A program made the position numbers and the translations under genes. From contig DGRX01000012.1 in assembly GCA_002391235.1 (NCBI GenBank), positions 1 through 30,571 of the forward strand: a DNA stretch of 30,571 nt, read 5' to 3'. Numbering within the stretch: position 1 is the first letter of the stretch; each line of letters starts with the position of its first letter. Origin of the DNA: Treponema sp. UBA4377 (GTDB lineage: Bacteria > Spirochaetota > Spirochaetia > Treponematales > Treponemataceae). The notes beneath the pieces were generated by a model. The model did not search any database. It worked only from the letters and a program-made list of their open reading frames with translations, and had not been told where the DNA came from. Below are positions 21,502-29,123 of the stretch, piece after piece.

Positions 21502-23742
21502 ATGAAGATTGAACTGTCTCCAAAACAAGAAAAAAAGTTCTGCTATATTGACAATAACGAAAATTACATGACCCTTGGCGCGGACAGCCCCGACAACGGC
21601 GAAGGATTGATTTACAAGAACCAAGTTTTGCTTAGCGATTTTTGCCTTTTTGCCGAAGAAGACGGATACAAAAAGCTTTACACCCGCTTTGACGGCGCAA
21701 AGACTTGCGTTGAGCCGGGATTTTTTACAGTGGACTTTGTTCCCGCAAAACAAAAAATCGTCTGCTCGCTTTTTGACAACGCGCTTTACTTTAACTGCCA
21801 AAGCTTTGGCAAAGGCGCATGCGCCCTTGCATTGCTTCCATCGATAGACTTGGCGAAAAAATTTGACAAGGGCCTCGCCTTCGCCGCCAGCCAAGAAGTG
21901 ACAGTCCAAAAACCCATCGCGTCGGAACTGTTGCAGCTTACAAAAATCTTTGGGAAAAAAGCGGCCTACGCGCGCATGCTGCGCTTTGAAAAGCCTGCCG
22001 AGATTTACATTTCGCTGGACCACTCTCCGAGCGCTTCCACAAAGGCCGCCGCAAAAATGCTAAAAGAAAACGCCTTTGGCCGACACTTGCAGGAAACAAA
22101 CGGCCTTTTGCAAAAATCCTCTTTCAAAAGCCAGGACGAACTTTTTGACAAAGCCTTGGAGTGGGCCAAATTTTCGGCCCTACAGTTTTTGAACAAAAAC
22201 AAGACAAAGGCGCTTTGGGCGGGCCTTCCTTGGTTCCGCGACTATTGGGGCCGCGACATTTTTGTTTCCGTTCCAGGAACCCTGCTTTTAAGCGGAAACA
22301 TTCAAGAGGCGCAAGCGCTTTTTGAAAACTTTTCGCAGTTCCAAGACACAAATCCCCGCAGCGTGACTTACGGCCGCCTTCCAAACATTTATCGCGGAAG
22401 CGGCGACGTAATTTACAACACTGCCGACGCAAGCCTTTGGTTTGTGATCCAAACCTTGCAAACCGCGCGCTTTTCCGGCGACAAAAAGTTTTTGGAAAAA
22501 ATGTGGCCGACAATCCAGCTGGCCCTGGAATGCGACAGAAACTTAAGGACGGACTCCGCGGGCTTTTTGCTGCACGGAGACGCGGACACATGGATGGACG
22601 CGCGCATTTTTGGCGAAAAATCTTTTTGCCCGCGCGGAAACAGGGCCAACGACATTCAAGCCTTGTGGTTCACCGCCCTTTTGTGCGGAGCGGAAGCTGC
22701 AGACATCTTGGGCAAAGAAGAGGAAAAGCGCGTTTGGGAAGAAGCCGCGGCAAAGGCAAAGAATTCTTTTTTGGGAAAATTTTACGACGGACAAAAAATG
22801 GCCGACTGCGTTTTGCGCGACGACGCGGCGGACTTTAGGGTTCGCCCCAACCAATTGCAGCTTGTAACGATTCCTCAAATCGCAGGACAGCCTTTCATTC
22901 CAAAAGAGGTCGAAGAAAAAATAATAAAGAACGGCGCGCAAGAGCTTTTGTTTCCGCACGGCCTTTGCTCGCTTTCTCAAAAAGACCCTTACTTTCACCC
23001 CTTCCATAAAACATGGGAATACTACCACGAAGACGCGGCCTACCATAACGGAACGGTTTGGACATGGAACTTTGGCTTTGCGGCCGGCGCCCTTTGCTCG
23101 ATCGGCGAGCAAGACTTGGCATGGCGTTTTGCCAAAAACGTGGCTGACCAAATCTTTAGCGGGCCTTGCGCCGGCGCTTTAAGCGCGAACATTTGGGCCT
23201 ACCCAGACCAAGACGGCCACTTGCGCTTTTCGGGAGCCTATTCCAGCTGCCGATCGGTTTCGGAATTCCACCGCGCCGCTTGGGATTGTTTTTTGGGAAT
23301 GAAAGTCGACCTTCTTAAAAAGAAGATTTATTTTTGCCCCCGCATTCCGTCTGAATGGCCTGAAGGCAAGGCGCAAATCACGCTGGGCTTAAAGAGCAAT
23401 TTGACTTTGCAAATAACTTGGTCTAACCTTTTGGACGGCTCAGAGGAGCGGGAGCTGGCATTTAAATTGTCCGGCGACTATCCCGATAAGGACAAAATTT
23501 CAATTCTTGTGTCTTTTTCCGGCATGGAAAAGCCTGTGGAAATAAAAAAAACTTCCGCAAGCGTCACAGGAAAAATCTTTCGCGCAAAGGACAGCGGCTT
23601 GGATTTCGCAAAGCCCCTGTGCCTCGCGCCCGGCTGGAAAAAGCCCGAATGCCTTTTGCAAAAAAACTATTTGGCCGAAATAGCCTTGCGCCAAGAATTC
23701 AATCCGGGCCACCCGTCATCATTAACGGCAATTAGGAATTAA
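21502..23742 (+). CDS. Amylo-alpha-1,6-glucosidase/glycogen debranching-type enzyme (GH133)
   Basis: The 746-residue product probably cleaves alpha-1,6 branch points of glycogen or starch-derived dextrins in the cytoplasm; no signal peptide is present. An N-terminal beta-rich GDE domain (about 1-220) is followed by an (alpha/alpha)6 barrel with the signatures WFRDYWGRD (244-252), NTADASLWFV, HGDADTWMDAR (about 358-368), RPNQLQL and YHNGTVWTWNFGF (about 514-526), and a short beta tail. These are the conserved acidic-centre motifs of the GDE C-terminal family. The start at 21502 fits the promoter; an in-frame TTG at 21421 lies upstream of it. Its 3' end overlaps the AraC gene tail to tail by 11 bp. 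With the GH31 enzyme it suggests full breakdown of alpha-glucans. Confidence 0.92.
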   Translation: MKIELSPKQEKKFCYIDNNENYMTLGADSPDNGEGLIYKNQVLLSDFCLFAEEDGYKKLYTRFDGAKTCVEPGFFTVDFVPAKQKIVCSLFDNALYFNCQSFGKGACALALLPSIDLAKKFDKGLAFAASQEVTVQKPIASELLQLTKIFGKKAAYARMLRFEKPAEIYISLDHSPSASTKAAAKMLKENAFGRHLQETNGLLQKSSFKSQDELFDKALEWAKFSALQFLNKNKTKALWAGLPWFRDYWGRDIFVSVPGTLLLSGNIQEAQALFENFSQFQDTNPRSVTYGRLPNIYRGSGDVIYNTADASLWFVIQTLQTARFSGDKKFLEKMWPTIQLALECDRNLRTDSAGFLLHGDADTWMDARIFGEKSFCPRGNRANDIQALWFTALLCGAEAADILGKEEEKRVWEEAAAKAKNSFLGKFYDGQKMADCVLRDDAADFRVRPNQLQLVTIPQIAGQPFIPKEVEEKIIKNGAQELLFPHGLCSLSQKDPYFHPFHKTWEYYHEDAAYHNGTVWTWNFGFAAGALCSIGEQDLAWRFAKNVADQIFSGPCAGALSANIWAYPDQDGHLRFSGAYSSCRSVSEFHRAAWDCFLGMKVDLLKKKIYFCPRIPSEWPEGKAQITLGLKSNLTLQITWSNLLDGSEERELAFKLSGDYPDKDKISILVSFSGMEKPVEIKKTSASVTGKIFRAKDSGLDFAKPLCLAPGWKKPECLLQKNYLAEIALRQEFNPGHPSSLTAIRN

Positions 23743-24661
23743 CGTCCGAATATTCGTTTTCGTGAATTACAGGCGGAGGCTGAATTTCGTCAGACAAGCG
23801 CATGTCAAAGCTTCTGTACTTGTGCGGAGTCATTCCCTTGTAGCGCTTGAATGTCTTTATAAAATAGCTAAAGTCGTTAAAACCGCAATTGTAGGCCACG
23901 TCAATCAAAGTTTCATTTCCCGCCCTAAGCTGGTTGCAGGCTTGGTCGACGCGATAGGCGTTCAAATATTCCACCGGAGTTCTATGGGTCATCTCCCTAA
24001 AGACGCGGCAAAAATATTTTGGCGACATTCCGGCGCTGGCGGCCATGTCGTCCAGCGAGATCGCGGAACCGTAGTTTTGCTTGATAAGATTAAAGACAGC
24101 CTTTAATTGATCGCTTCGCGCGCGCGAGCGGTCAAGGACTTTTTCGTCTTCAATAAAAAAGTTGTTGTTCTTTATGTAGCCAAAAATGAACAAAAGCCGG
24201 GCCACCGTCAAAAGCTCGTAGCCCACCGGCTCCCGCCTCATCGCAAGGAACATGTTCTCAACCTCTGTCGCGGCCTCCTTGTTTTTTAGCGGAACGATTT
24301 TGTTAAGCACAACCTTGCGGGAAGAAATGTCTTCCAAAAAGGCGTCATGCGCGTAGTTTTTGTTTCTAATCAAGTTAAAGTCAAAGACGACAGACTCGTA
24401 GCGGCATGTGCTTTTGTTGGCGCCGTCGCCGTGCAAAGTTCCGTCTTGGATCACGCAAAGGCAGCCTTTTTTTACAGTCACTTCTTCGCCGTCTATAAAA
24501 AAGACATGCTCGCCGTCAAGGATATGGATCAATTCACATTCGTTATGCCAGTGGACAGGCAGATTATACAGGGGAGACGCGGTGTTTGAGCAATAATATT
24601 GGATCGGAAAGAAAGCCGTTCCGCGCTGAATCATTTCCTTTTTCTTAATGTCAATCGCCAT
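23732..24661 (-). CDS. AraC-family transcription regulator
   Basis: The 309-residue product has an N-terminal cupin sensor domain (about 25-130: LPVHWHNECELIHILDGEHVFFIDGEEVTVKKGCLCVIQDGTLHG) and a C-terminal AraC double helix-turn-helix (about 190-290: ISLDDMAASAGMSPKYFCRVFREMTHRTPVEYLNAYRVDQACNQL, then DVAYNCGFNDFSYFIKTFKRYKGMTPHKYR). Such regulators bind a sugar and activate nearby genes. It is divergent from the GH31 gene, whose -10 lacks a -35, so it probably controls that gene; it converges on GH133. GGAGG precedes the ATG at 24661 by four bases. The C-terminal tail (MRLSDEIQPPPVIHENEY) is an extension past the HTH. Confidence 0.93.
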   Translation of the reverse strand: MAIDIKKKEMIQRGTAFFPIQYYCSNTASPLYNLPVHWHNECELIHILDGEHVFFIDGEEVTVKKGCLCVIQDGTLHGDGANKSTCRYESVVFDFNLIRNKNYAHDAFLEDISSRKVVLNKIVPLKNKEAATEVENMFLAMRREPVGYELLTVARLLFIFGYIKNNNFFIEDEKVLDRSRARSDQLKAVFNLIKQNYGSAISLDDMAASAGMSPKYFCRVFREMTHRTPVEYLNAYRVDQACNQLRAGNETLIDVAYNCGFNDFSYFIKTFKRYKGMTPHKYRSFDMRLSDEIQPPPVIHENEYSDVNS

Positions 24662-24682
24662 AATTCCTCCACCCCGTTACGG

Positions 24683-24730
24683 CTGTTTGCGCGAGCCCTT
24701 CGCGAGCGCAAATATTGCCGCTCATGCGGC
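24683..24730. repeat. CTGTTTGCGC hairpin repeat, copy 2
   Basis: CTGTTTGCGC is shared with 6764-6773. TTTGCGC (24686-24692) pairs with GCGCAAA (24706-24712), and GCCGC-TCAT-GCGGC follows (24717-24730), the same two parts as in the first copy but side by side, not nested. It lies in the leader region of the AraC gene. Confidence 0.5.
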
Positions 24731-24797
24731 TGACAAGCGTCTTTGGCTTTTCAAGCGTTTTTTCTTGCCGCTTGTGAATATATTCCTATTTTTTAAT

Positions 24798-24827
24798 ACT
24801 ATATCACGAGATTTATAAAAAAATCAA
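24798..24827 (-). promoter_or_regulatory. Probable promoter of the AraC gene
   Basis: On the minus strand TTGATT (24827-24822), 18 bases, TATAGT (24803-24798). The leader of about 130 nt would include the hairpin repeat at 24683-24730. Confidence 0.45.
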
Positions 24828-24830
24828 TAC

Positions 24831-24836
24831 TATAAT
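24831..24836 (+). promoter_or_regulatory. -10 box of the GH31 gene
   Basis: TATAAT with no recognisable -35 at 16-18 bases, back-to-back with the AraC promoter. This fits an activator-dependent promoter. A perfect 10-bp palindrome, GAATATATTC, lies at 24776-24785. Confidence 0.5.
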
Positions 24837-24888
24837 TTTATTCAAGACATAGATTTTTGTCCGCGACCGACGCGGCTGGAGGAAAAAA

Positions 24889-26892
24889 ATGGTTCAAAGA
24901 TTTACGTTTGGAAAGCCCTTTTGCACAGAGGCTGTCGTTAAAAGCGTTGAGGCGTCAAAAGGACCTTTGCCGATTGGAAGCGCCGTTAAAAAAGACGGCG
25001 GCCTTTCTTGGAAATGCTCCCTTGGAAGCGACGATAAAATTTTTGGCCTGGGCGAAACCATGCGCGGAATCAACAAGCGCGGCTATGTCTTTGAAAGCGT
25101 GAACACAGACCAAACAAGCCAAGTTGAGACGACAAAGAGCCTTTACGGCTCGCACAATTTTTTCATGGTTTTTGGAAAGAAAACCTTTGGCGTGTTCATC
25201 GACTACCCTGGCAAAGTCGTCTTTGACCTGGCCTTTACAAAAAGCGATGAGCTTTGCGTCCAAATCGAAAGGGCCGACGTTGACATATACTTCTTCACCA
25301 GCTCAAAAAAGGACAGCGCGTTAAAAGAAATCGCCCGCGAGTTCAGGACGCTTGTAGGAAAGTCTTACATCGCTCCAAAATGGGCCTTTGGCTTTTGCCA
25401 AAGCCGTTGGGGCTACGCCTCAAAGGAGGACATTGAAAAAGTTTGGAAAAGCTACAGAAAATTGGGCTTTCCGCTGGACTCAATCTGCATGGACATAGAC
25501 TACATGGAGGACTACAAAGACTTTACTGTTGACAAAAAAAAGTTCCCGAATTTTAAGGACTTTTGCCAAGAACTAAAAAAAGACGGCGTCCGCTTGGTTC
25601 CGATAATTGACGCGGGCGTTAAAAAACAGAAAGGCTATTCCGTCTATGAAGAAATGCTCGCAAAAAAGCTGGCTTGCGCAAAAAAAGACGGCTCGACTTT
25701 TGAAGCCGGAGTATGGCCAGGCGACAGCGTCTTTGCGGACTTTCTGAACCCAGCCGCCCGCAAATGGTTTGGCATGCAATACAAGGCCCTGCTTGACGCA
25801 GGCGTGGAAGGCTTTTGGAACGACATGAACGAACCCGCTCTTTTTTACACAAAAGAGAACCTGCAAAAAACTTTTAAGGAGCTAGAAAAATTCAAGACAA
25901 AGGCTCTTGACGTAACCGGCCTTTTTGAGTTTATGAACGCCGCCAACTCCGTCTGCAACAACAAGGACGACTACAAAAGCTTTTACCACAAGGTCAACAA
26001 GAACATTGCGGGCGCGTTCGCGGCCACCAAGCCCGACAAAGACGGCAACGTTTTGGTCAACCATTACGACGTCCACAACCTCTACGGCTACAATATGACT
26101 CGCGGCGCGGCCGAAGCATTTAAAGACTTGAATCCAGCCGGCCAAGCCTTGTTGTATTCCCGCTCGTCGTACATCGGAGCGCACCGTTACGGCGGCGTTT
26201 GGACAGGCGACAACCACGCCTACTGGGGAGACATACTATTAAGCTTGCAGCAAATCGTTTCCCTAAACTTGTGCGGCTTTTTGTACACAGGAAGCGACAT
26301 CGGAGGCTTTAACGGCGACACAAGCCGAGACCTTTTGTTGCGCTGGACAGCCTTCGCGCTCTTCACTCCCCTTTTTAGAAACCACAGCGCGTTGGGAACC
26401 CGCAAGCAGGAATACTACCAGTTTGAAAAGTCCGAAGCCTTTAAGAGCATGATCGAGCTGCGATACTCCTTGATTCCATACTTGTACAGCGAATACTTAA
26501 AGGCCGCCCAAGGCGACGGACTATACGCGCGCGCCTTGGCGTTTGACTTTAGCGGCGACAAAAGGGCATGCGCGGTCAACGACCAAATATTGATTGGAAA
26601 CGAAATCATGGTCGCGCCGGTTTACGTTCAAAACGCCATCGGCCGATACGTATACCTTCCCGAAGCGATGACAATGGTTGAATGGAAGGCCGGAAAAATC
26701 GCGGCGCAAAAAAAACTTTCCAAGGGCGACCATTTTATCGAGGTTCCCCTGGAAAGCGTCGTTTTCTTTGTCCGAAAAGGCAAAAAGCTTCCGCTTGCAA
26801 AAGCCGCTCCTTGCGTGGACAAAATCGATTGGACCAAGCTCAACTTTGTAGGCGACCAAAAAGCCTCCTACGAATTGGTTGACCGCGAATAG
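24889..26892 (+). CDS. GH31 family alpha-glucosidase
   Basis: The 667-residue product should release glucose from the non-reducing ends of maltodextrins (or a related alpha-glycoside) in the cytoplasm; no signal peptide is present. It has the GH31 N-terminal beta domain (about 1-150, with FGLGETMRGINKRG), the (beta/alpha)8 barrel with PKWAFGFCQSRWGY and LDSICMDIDYMEDY, the nucleophile Asp in WNDMNEP (D312), the acid/base Asp in WTGDN (D441), FLYTGSDIGGF and RNHSALGTRKQEYY, and a C-terminal beta domain (PVYVQNAIGRYVYLPE). All catalytic residues are kept. The ATG at 24889 follows GGAGG by six bases. An AraC regulator lies divergently next to it. Confidence 0.95.
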   Translation: MVQRFTFGKPFCTEAVVKSVEASKGPLPIGSAVKKDGGLSWKCSLGSDDKIFGLGETMRGINKRGYVFESVNTDQTSQVETTKSLYGSHNFFMVFGKKTFGVFIDYPGKVVFDLAFTKSDELCVQIERADVDIYFFTSSKKDSALKEIAREFRTLVGKSYIAPKWAFGFCQSRWGYASKEDIEKVWKSYRKLGFPLDSICMDIDYMEDYKDFTVDKKKFPNFKDFCQELKKDGVRLVPIIDAGVKKQKGYSVYEEMLAKKLACAKKDGSTFEAGVWPGDSVFADFLNPAARKWFGMQYKALLDAGVEGFWNDMNEPALFYTKENLQKTFKELEKFKTKALDVTGLFEFMNAANSVCNNKDDYKSFYHKVNKNIAGAFAATKPDKDGNVLVNHYDVHNLYGYNMTRGAAEAFKDLNPAGQALLYSRSSYIGAHRYGGVWTGDNHAYWGDILLSLQQIVSLNLCGFLYTGSDIGGFNGDTSRDLLLRWTAFALFTPLFRNHSALGTRKQEYYQFEKSEAFKSMIELRYSLIPYLYSEYLKAAQGDGLYARALAFDFSGDKRACAVNDQILIGNEIMVAPVYVQNAIGRYVYLPEAMTMVEWKAGKIAAQKKLSKGDHFIEVPLESVVFFVRKGKKLPLAKAAPCVDKIDWTKLNFVGDQKASYELVDRE

Positions 26893-26917
26893 CGCCGCCC
26901 GAAAGTTTTTGCAAGGC

Positions 26918-26937
26918 AAAAAAAGCGGCGCGGCCGC
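26918..26937 (-). terminator. Terminator of the hslVU operon
   Basis: On the minus strand GCGGC (26937-26933), loop CGC, GCCGC (26929-26925), then T7 (26924-26918). It lies three bases after the hslU stop. Confidence 0.85.
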
Positions 26938-26940
26938 GGC

Positions 26941-28413
26941 CTACAGAATGTAGCGCGACAAGTCCTCGCTTGAAGAAATGTCCTTAAGCTTTTCGTCAAC
27001 AAAGGCCGCGTCGATCGTAATCGTCTGGCCCTTATGCTCGTCAGCCTCAAAGGAAATGTCTTCCAAGACTTTTTCCATAATCGTGTGAAGGCGGCGCGCT
27101 CCGATGTTTTCGGCCTTGGCGTTGACTTCTTCGGCGATTGTCGTCATGCGGTCAATCGCTTCCGGCGCAAATTCAACGCTAACGCCCTCGGTTTCCAAAA
27201 GCGCCTTGTACTGCTTTACAAGCGCGTTCTTGGGCTCAAGCAAAATGCGCTTAAAGTCTTCCTTGTGAAGGGAATCCAACTCAACGCGCAATGGAAAGCG
27301 GCCCTGCAATTCAGGAATCAAGTCGCTGGGCTTTGAAAGGCTAAAAGCGCCGGCCGCGATGAACAGAATGTGCTTTGTGTCAACGACTCCGTAGCGGGTG
27401 TTGACGTGGCTTCCTTCCACAATCGGAAGAATGTCGCGCTGAACGCCCTCGCGCGAAACCGACTGGCCGTGCGTCTCTCCGTGGACGGCGATTTTGTCAA
27501 TTTCGTCAATGAACACGATTCCGCTTTGCTCGACGCGCTCCTTGGCGATTTCGGCGCACTTGTCCGCGTCAAGCATGTTGTCCAAAATTTCTTCGGTGAG
27601 AATGTTTCTGGCTTCGGCAATCGTGACGGTCTTTTGCTTTTTTTTGTTTCCGGCCATCATTTGCTGAATGCTTTGCATCGCGCTTTCGATGTCGTCCATG
27701 TTTCCGCCGCTAAAAATGCCTATTCCGCTGGCGGCCTTGGGGCCTGTCGTCACGGTAAGCTCAACCTCGCGCGACTCAAGCTTTCCTTCGCGCAGCATTT
27801 GGCGGAACTTTTCGCGCGTCTCCTTCATGTCTTGTGAGGCGGCGGCGTTTTTGGGCGCGTCGTTTTGCGCGTCCTGGCTTTGGTCAGGCAAAAGAATGAC
27901 TTCGCCGTTTTCGTTTTTTTGCTGAACGATCTTGCGGCCAAAAATGCTTCCAAGGATTCCGCCGCCGCTTGGGGCCGCGGCCTTGTCGCCGCTTCCGGGC
28001 AAAAGAAGGTCCAAAAGGCGCTCCTCGACTTTTTCCTTGGCCTGGCCGCGCATTTGGTCTTCCATTTCGGACTTGACCATCTTAAAGCCGACGGCCATCA
28101 AGTCGCGAATCATCGACTCGACGTCGCGGCCAACGTATCCAATTTCCGAATACTTCGTTGCCTCAACCTTGATGAAGGGGGCGCCGCAAAGCTTTGCAAG
28201 GCGGCGGGCGATTTCGGTCTTTCCGACGCCGGTTGGGCCTATCATCAAAATGTTTTTTGGAGCCACTTCGTCGCGCATGTCTTCCGAAAGTTTAAGGCGG
28301 CGGCTTCTGTTCCTCAACGCGATGGCGACGCTGCGCTTGGCGTTTTTTTGTCCGATTATGTAGTTGTCCAAGCGCTCTACAATTTGCTTGGGAGTCAAGT
28401 CAATCGCTTCCAA
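26941..28413 (-). CDS. hslU: ATP-dependent protease ATPase subunit HslU
   Basis: HslU is the AAA+ unfoldase that feeds substrates into the HslV peptidase. The 490-residue product has Walker A GPTGVGKT (59-66), the EIGYVGRDVESMIRDL pore segment, an I-domain (about 110-240), Walker B GIVFIDEIDKI (near residue 305), GRFPLRVEL and the C-terminal tail SSEDLSRYIL, which is the part that docks into HslV. It is longer than the usual 440-450 because the I-domain carries a Gly/Ala/Asn-rich insert (about 150-200). The start is TTG at 28413, read as Met, because MEAIDLTPKQIVERLD is the conserved beginning; GGAGGAACTC lies 6 bases upstream, inside the hslV end (codons for VEEL). It is translationally coupled to hslV. 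Confidence 0.97.
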   Translation of the reverse strand: MEAIDLTPKQIVERLDNYIIGQKNAKRSVAIALRNRSRRLKLSEDMRDEVAPKNILMIGPTGVGKTEIARRLAKLCGAPFIKVEATKYSEIGYVGRDVESMIRDLMAVGFKMVKSEMEDQMRGQAKEKVEERLLDLLLPGSGDKAAAPSGGGILGSIFGRKIVQQKNENGEVILLPDQSQDAQNDAPKNAAASQDMKETREKFRQMLREGKLESREVELTVTTGPKAASGIGIFSGGNMDDIESAMQSIQQMMAGNKKKQKTVTIAEARNILTEEILDNMLDADKCAEIAKERVEQSGIVFIDEIDKIAVHGETHGQSVSREGVQRDILPIVEGSHVNTRYGVVDTKHILFIAAGAFSLSKPSDLIPELQGRFPLRVELDSLHKEDFKRILLEPKNALVKQYKALLETEGVSVEFAPEAIDRMTTIAEEVNAKAENIGARRLHTIMEKVLEDISFEADEHKGQTITIDAAFVDEKLKDISSSEDLSRYIL

Positions 28414-28944
28414 TTAGAGTTCCTCCACGGTGACATGGTCGTTTGTGTAAATGCAGATTTTTCCGGCTATGCCGAGCGACTTTCGCGCGATTTCCTTGGC
28501 GCTGTAGTCGGAAGATTCCATGTAGGCCAACGCGGCCGAAAAGGCGTAGTTTCCGCCGCTTCCGATAGCCATGACGTCGTTTTCAGGCTCGATCACGTTT
28601 CCGTCGCCGGAGATTAAAAGGATTTTGTTTTTGTCGGCCACCAAAAGCTGGGCCTCCAATTTTTGGAGCATTTTTTCGGTGCGCCACATTTTGGCAAGCT
28701 CCACCGCGGCGCGCGTAAGGTCGCCGTTACATTCCTTAAGCTTGGCTTCAAATTTATCCAAGAGCGTGAACGCGTCGGCCACCGAGCCGGCGAATCCCGT
28801 CAAAACTTTTCCGTCGTAAATCTTTCGGACTTTTGTGGCGTTTCCTTTTGCGATTGTGTTTCCCGCCGTAACCTGGCCGTCGCCCGCCATGGCGACGCTT
28901 CCGTTCCTTTTTACGGCAATGACAGTTGTGCTTCTTATCTTCAT
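28414..28944 (-). CDS. hslV: ATP-dependent protease peptidase subunit HslV
   Basis: HslV is the proteasome-like N-terminal threonine peptidase. The 176-residue product aligns over its full length with the family: RSTTVIAVKRNGSVAMAGDGQVTAGNTIAKGNATKVRKIYDGKVLTGFAGSVADAFTL. The active Thr is T6 after a five-residue pro-segment MKIRS, longer than the single Met of the E. coli protein. AIGSGGNYAFSAA and AGKICIYTNDHVTVEEL complete the fold. It is the first gene of hslVU, and its ATG lies six bases after a -10 box, without a Shine-Dalgarno, so its mRNA is probably leaderless. It is on the same strand as xerC and topA but separated from them by a repeat-filled gap. Confidence 0.97.
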   Translation of the reverse strand: MKIRSTTVIAVKRNGSVAMAGDGQVTAGNTIAKGNATKVRKIYDGKVLTGFAGSVADAFTLLDKFEAKLKECNGDLTRAAVELAKMWRTEKMLQKLEAQLLVADKNKILLISGDGNVIEPENDVMAIGSGGNYAFSAALAYMESSDYSAKEIARKSLGIAGKICIYTNDHVTVEEL

Positions 28945-28950
28945 AGTTAT

Positions 28951-28979
28951 AATATAATGAATTTTGAAAGAAACGGCAA
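28951..28979 (-). promoter_or_regulatory. Leaderless promoter of hslVU
   Basis: On the minus strand TTGCCG (28979-28974), 17 bases, TATATT (28956-28951), then six bases (ATAACT) before ATG. The -35 hexamer is the same as that of the chromate-transporter promoter. An overlapping TATTAT is an alternative -10. Confidence 0.6.
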
Positions 28980-29001
28980 CTTATAATTGGGCGGAAAATG
29001 T

Positions 29002-29103
29002 CTCCCGGTCGCGCCGCCTTTTTTGTCTTACCTATAACGCTGGAGGCGGCTCCCGGTCGCGTACCGCTGTTTTTGCGAGCCGCCGCGACTGGGAGCATTT
29101 TTT
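29002..29103. repeat. GCTCCCGGTCGCG repeat cluster between hslV and xerC
   Basis: CTCCCGGTCGCGCCGCC lies at 29002-29018. GCTCCCGGTCGCG (29049-29061) pairs with CGCGACTGGGAGC (29084-29096) at 12 of 13 positions and is followed by T6 on the + strand. No + strand gene ends here, so it is a repeat element more than a dedicated terminator. It shares the core of the elements at 358 and 6711. Confidence 0.6.
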
Positions 29104-29123
29104 GTTATTGTGTTCATATTGCG

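Noticed and set aside
22543..23151. A 202-codon open frame on the minus strand inside the GH133 gene
   Set aside because: The GH133 frame holds all catalytic motifs in this range, so this is a shadow.
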